Position numbers and translations under genes: made by a program
NCBI RefSeq assembly: GCF_902713425.1
Contig: NC_081198.1
Span: 21,559,188 to 21,623,187 of the forward strand
Direction of reading: 5' to 3'
DNA length: 64,000 bases
Source: Acipenser ruthenus
Lineage: Eukaryota; Chordata; Actinopteri; Acipenseriformes; Acipenseridae
In this document: positions 60,501 through 64,000 of the stretch, in pieces
How positions within the stretch are numbered: position 1 is the first letter of the stretch
Layout of the letters: every line of letters begins with the position of its first letter
Notes under the pieces: generated by a model
The model's database searches: none
Told to the model about the DNA's origin: nothing
What the model saw: only the letters and a program-made list of their open reading frames with translations

Positions 60501-60965
60501 ACCTGACACGATGACGGGTACGTTCCCCAGCAGGAGTGGACGCAGCTGTGGAAAAAATTTAACTCTTTCGTTTTGGTTAGTGGGTGCGTAGACATTGACC
60601 AGTCTGAGGGGAGTGTTGTTGTATGTCACATCCACGCTCAGAATTCTACCAGGTTCTACCTCCCTGCTGCTGCGGGAGGTAATAAATGGGTTTTTAAACA
60701 GGATACCTACTCCGTCGGCTCTGGCTATGTTGGAGCCCGACCAGAAGGAGTCCCCCAGGGTCCAACTCTCCTTCAGGTCCCTATAATCAGGGCTCGACGA
60801 AATACCACACTCCTGCAGAAAGATGAGATCTGCTTTCAAGTTAGCTAGATAGTTTAGTACATCAAATCTTTTTTGTGTCTCCCTGATGCTCCTGACATTA
60901 ACAGACACACATATCAGGGCCATCAGGGTAGCTAACAAGAAAAGGAGTCGCTGCGTCCACCCCAT
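57522..60965 (-). pseudogene. LINE copy 8 ORF2, interrupted between domains
   Basis: W291 (SPIEWWEMVK) is changed to a stop, leaving a 290-residue piece with the entire endonuclease domain. The downstream part, open from M294 (60086) to the normal stop, holds reverse transcriptase and zinc motif. The stop falls in the linker between the two enzymes. AASQE and SAFPTR are private changes. Confidence 0.92.
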
Positions 60966-60970
60966 AGCGA

Positions 60971-62916
60971 CTATGATTGGGAGGTCGGGACACTCTTCCT
61001 ACTCTTAGCTCTACGCTTGCTTCGAGGGGGCTTGGGCTTATTTGCAACTCCCATCACCCCTGAGAAGGTACTCACTGCTGCCTCGTCCAAGAAAGCACCG
61101 TCTTTATATGCACAGTACGTGGAGTTGTTGGGGCTATTCAACTCCCCACAAGGTAAGTCTGGTGGAACTTGCTCAGGGCCCCTCGGAACGTGTGGGTCAG
61201 CTTTGTCCTGGGGGGGGGTTATGACAGACAGCATTCTTTGGCTGTTACCGTCTGTTGAATTGGAGCTGTTAGCAGACTTCTGGCTTACCGCGTCCAGGGG
61301 TATTCCCATGTCCTCCAGTGCTGTATCTAGGAGGACCTCTAGGGGGCCCCTGGTTTTGCCCATACAAGGGAGGGGGTCAAGGATGCTTTGAAGGGAGGCC
61401 CTTCGCTTGAAGAGGGTCATTGCTACAGAGGTACTGCTGGTCAGGGAAGGTGTTGACCCCGACCTCTCCCTCGGTGCATTAGTGAACACCTCTTCTGCGA
61501 GGTGTGCTAGGGTTTGTGCCAACGACTGGGAAGGCTGGCTGGGGATGCCCTGGCTGGCTGCTACCTGCCCACTAGGCGGCAGTGTAGCCGTCCCACTCGC
61601 CTCCGTCTCTGCCTGCGAGGGCAAGACTGGGGACTTTGTGTGGACATTAGCTGGTTTTGGATCTATGGGGGCCACCTGCAACTTGCTGTCTTTGATCCTG
61701 ATCTTCTTTCTTTTCCCCCCCTCGTCTCTACCCTTTCTTTTCCCCACCCTCTGCTGGTTCTTCACTCCCTTCCCCTCCTTCTCACTCTCACTTTCACTGT
61801 CGCTTTTGCTTTCCTCCCCCACGGACTCAATCCTTATGGCGTCATAACAAGAGCCGAGGGGGAGTGCTGGCGCTGAGAGGGCCCTACTCAGGGGGGGGCC
61901 GCTGCTGGGTCCGGGCTCCCTCCCTGACTCGTGTTCTGCATCAGAGGAGCTACTGGAGGAGCTAGTGGAGTGGCTGTTGTACTCTCTCTCTGGGCTGGGG
62001 GAAGGGGTCCTCGTAAAACGGGACATGTCTCGGGGGCGGGGGGGTGAGGGGGTGCTGGTGATGATGGTGGTGCTGGAGTCTGGGTCTTGGATACTGTTGG
62101 TGGTGATGTGGACTGATCTTTGTTACTTGCTCCCTCTTCCTGCTCAGGCCTAGGCTTGTTCATGTTTGCCTTGCTGGCTCTGGCCATGTTGGCATAGGAA
62201 GAGGGGCAGTCCTTAAACAGGTGCCCCTTCTTTCCACACAAATTGCACTGCCTCTCTTCTCTGCAGTGGCTGGTCTCGTGGGGGGCGCCGCAGTTCCTGC
62301 ACTTGACTACAGTACACGCGGCCGTCAGGTGTCCTAATTCCCCACATTTCCTGCAGAGTTTTGGCATCCCATTATAGAATACCAGCCCTCTGTTGGGCCC
62401 TAACACTATGGAGTTTGGAATGTGGCGGACGCCTCCAATGCCCGATGGATCAACATTAAGGCGTACCAGCCACTTTCTGGCTCCTGTCCAAACCCCATCT
62501 TCATCTGTAATTTTCCTCCCTTCTGATGACACCCTCCCATAGCGGTTAAGCCATGTTGTAATATCATAGTCGCTAACAGCCTCATTGAAAAATTGGACAG
62601 TAACAACTTTCATTTCTCTGTCTGTCAGTGCATCCACACAAAATTCTTTGTATGGAGCGAGATATTTATTCTCCCCCCAAAAGGACCACATTTCTTGTAA
62701 CTTTTGGGGGTTCCTAAAACTGACCTCAAACACTTCCTTAAGCCCTGGCAATTTCACCAAACAATTCAAGTCAGAAGGGGAAAAACCCATACCCCTCTGA
62801 AGAATGGTCCGGCTGAACTCCAGTCTCGTCAGTCCTGGTTCCGTTTCATCTTGCTTGTTTCTTGTGAAGCGCACCGCATTGTGCCTCCTGGTTTCCTGGG
62901 TTGGCCGGAACGCCAT
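60971..62916 (-). pseudogene. LINE copy 8 ORF1, frame-shifted
   Basis: Starts at 62916 with knuckles intact (LTAAC for LAAAC in the first). A missing G in the run near 62047-62051 shifts the frame in the P/S-rich linker. The 3' part (from 62026 to 60971) is otherwise open in the normal frame, with a 9-G run and the basic tail. Confidence 0.9.
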
Positions 62917-63652
62917 CCTTCAGCTGGCTCCTCCGATTGGGGTGGGAGAAGCCTCTGGACGTCCAGGTTGTCTCTCTCTACGGAAAAGAGACAACGTAAG
63001 CAGCAAATCTGGGCAGTTGAAGGAACTATTACTTTAGTCCCTGAGGAGATGGTCGCCTCGCAAGAGGGACCCCCTCCCCAGGTGAACGGTGTCCTTCCCT
63101 GGCGGAGTAGGGGGCGCTGCTTGGCACCGAGACCACGTAGGAAGAATCGTGGCTGTGACGCCTCCTCGGGGTCCGGGGCCGCCCTCTGCTCCTCCCAGAT
63201 GGCGCCCTCTGCTGGGCGCCTGCTGCTCTCTCGGTCTGGATCTCGATTACAATCAAGGGCTGGGGATGAGGTCGTCTAGGTCATCAAAGGGTCCTCAAAG
63301 GTCGTCTGGATGGTAGGTCCTCCTTCTCTCTAACTCCAGGAACGTCTGGAAAAGCCGGAACCGCCTGAAAAAGAAAAAAACGGGAACCGCCTGAAAAAGA
63401 AAAAACTGCTCTCAACAGTCAACAAAATCTTGAAAGACCCTCGGCCTGGATTGGGCAAGCCAAAACCAGACTGAGCATTAGTCTTCCAAAAAGTTGCCGA
63501 GCTGAAGAAAGCCAGTCAAAAATAAAAAAATTCTGTTCCTCCTCACCCGAACAAACCTCTCACAGACCCTCGGAGGGAGCGGGCAATGCCACTACCCTCT
63601 AAGCCTTAGTCTTAGAAAGATTTATTCGAACTGAAGAGAAGCCAGAGTATAT

Positions 63653-63946
63653 GGCTGGCTAAGAAGGACCTGGCATAGGGACATGTTCCACCACACTTGT
63701 CTGGTTAGCTGCATGCTCCCAGGAAACAAACTGCTGCTGTCTACATCATCATCACATGTGAATAAAAGAAAGAAAGACAGCAAGAAAGAAAGAGAGAAAG
63801 AAAGAGAAAGAAAGAAAGAGAGAAAGAAAAAAAAGAAGTAAAACGGCGGGAAAACTTGCATCAACACTGGCACTCTCCCTCCAGCAGGGGTAGACAAAAT
63901 GCTCACAGGAGAGATCCAGATCTGACTTTGACCAACGTTAGAGAAA
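63653..63946. other. Shortened U2 spacer at right edge
   Basis: Promoter-less spacer following the shared LINE 5' junction, with microsatellite at 63763-63837 and a 3' box at 63921-63936. It closely matches the spacer at 130-424, including the variant catcatcatcaca. Confidence 0.9.
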
Positions 63947-64000
63947 GGTGTGCACCGTTCCCGGAGGTACTGCAATACCGGGCCGATGCGTGGAGTGGAC
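63947..64000 (-). ncRNA. RNU2: U2 snRNA 3' end, cut by window edge
   Basis: The last 54 nt of a U2 gene (stem-loop IV). Whether it continues as a whole gene or is split by another LINE cannot be seen. Confidence 0.93.

Larger units (their letters stand above)
56881..63652 (-). mobile_element. Keno-like LINE, copy 8, full length
   Basis: Full-length with the shared 5' spacer junction at 63652/63653. The 3' UTR is a mosaic: near 57165-57186 it matches copies 3 and 4 (gtgaacataaacctag), from about 57220 on it matches copies 1 and 6 (tatagaacag, agtcaataaaactg), and in ORF2 near 57755 it again shares a copy 4 variant (GGIDTSTAK). Both ORFs are interrupted once. Confidence 0.93.

Overview
The window is a slice of a vertebrate tandem array of U2 spliceosomal snRNA genes, heavily invaded by one family of U2-specific LINE. 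I infer a ray-finned fish: the U2 sequence and promoter layout are vertebrate, and U2-specific Tx1-clade LINEs (the group known as Keno) are best known from fish. The sequence does not prove the species. All U2 genes and all LINE copies are on the minus strand. There are no ordinary protein-coding host genes.

The basic U2 unit is about 770-790 bp. Read 5' to 3' on the minus strand it has a distal element (octamer-like plus Staf/SPH-like) near -210 to -256, a PSE at -50 to -65, a 189-nt U2 gene, a 3' box about 10 nt downstream, and a polypyrimidine microsatellite (polypurine on the plus strand). Seven U2 genes are uninterrupted (13538, 14320, 18729, 44205, 47187, 47954, 55956). Four of these are identical and three carry one substitution each.

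Eight LINE copies are present, plus the 5' tip of a ninth at the left edge. Every 3' end sits at the same point, between U2 nt 53 and 54 in the stem-loop IIa region. Copies 1 (561-7342), 4 (19654-29156), 7 (48881-55660) and 8 (56881-63652) are full length and share one 5' junction in the U2 spacer, having lost U2 nt 1-53 and the promoter. Copy 5 (29606-36251) lacks the outermost 5' UTR repeat and is joined through an A tract to U2 nt 1-170. Copies 2, 3 and 6 are 5' truncated. The element has an ORF1 with three CCHC knuckles (648 aa) and an ORF2 with AP-endonuclease, reverse transcriptase and a C-terminal zinc motif (1147 aa), separated by 5 nt. Only copy 7 keeps both frames open in standard form.

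Secondary insertions: a 2.7-kb solo LTR inside ORF1 of copy 4 (24641-27373); a 660-bp piggyBac-type MITE in the TTAA of one U2 gene, at the same spot the LINE uses (45132-45791); and a fragment of a different Tx1-like ORF1 joined to U2 nt 33 (45976-46548).

How the parts work together: intact U2 units supply snRNA and targets, and LINE insertion breaks a U2 gene. Each LINE 3' end is left fused to the U2 3' domain (Sm site, stem-loops III and IV) and its 3' box. Shared junctions, spacer variants and mosaic copies suggest that unequal exchange or conversion has spread LINE-U2 composite units. The LINE 5' UTR also carries a diverged tandem dimer and a compact cluster of CTCF-core-like motifs, and the 3' UTR begins with a nested hairpin array.
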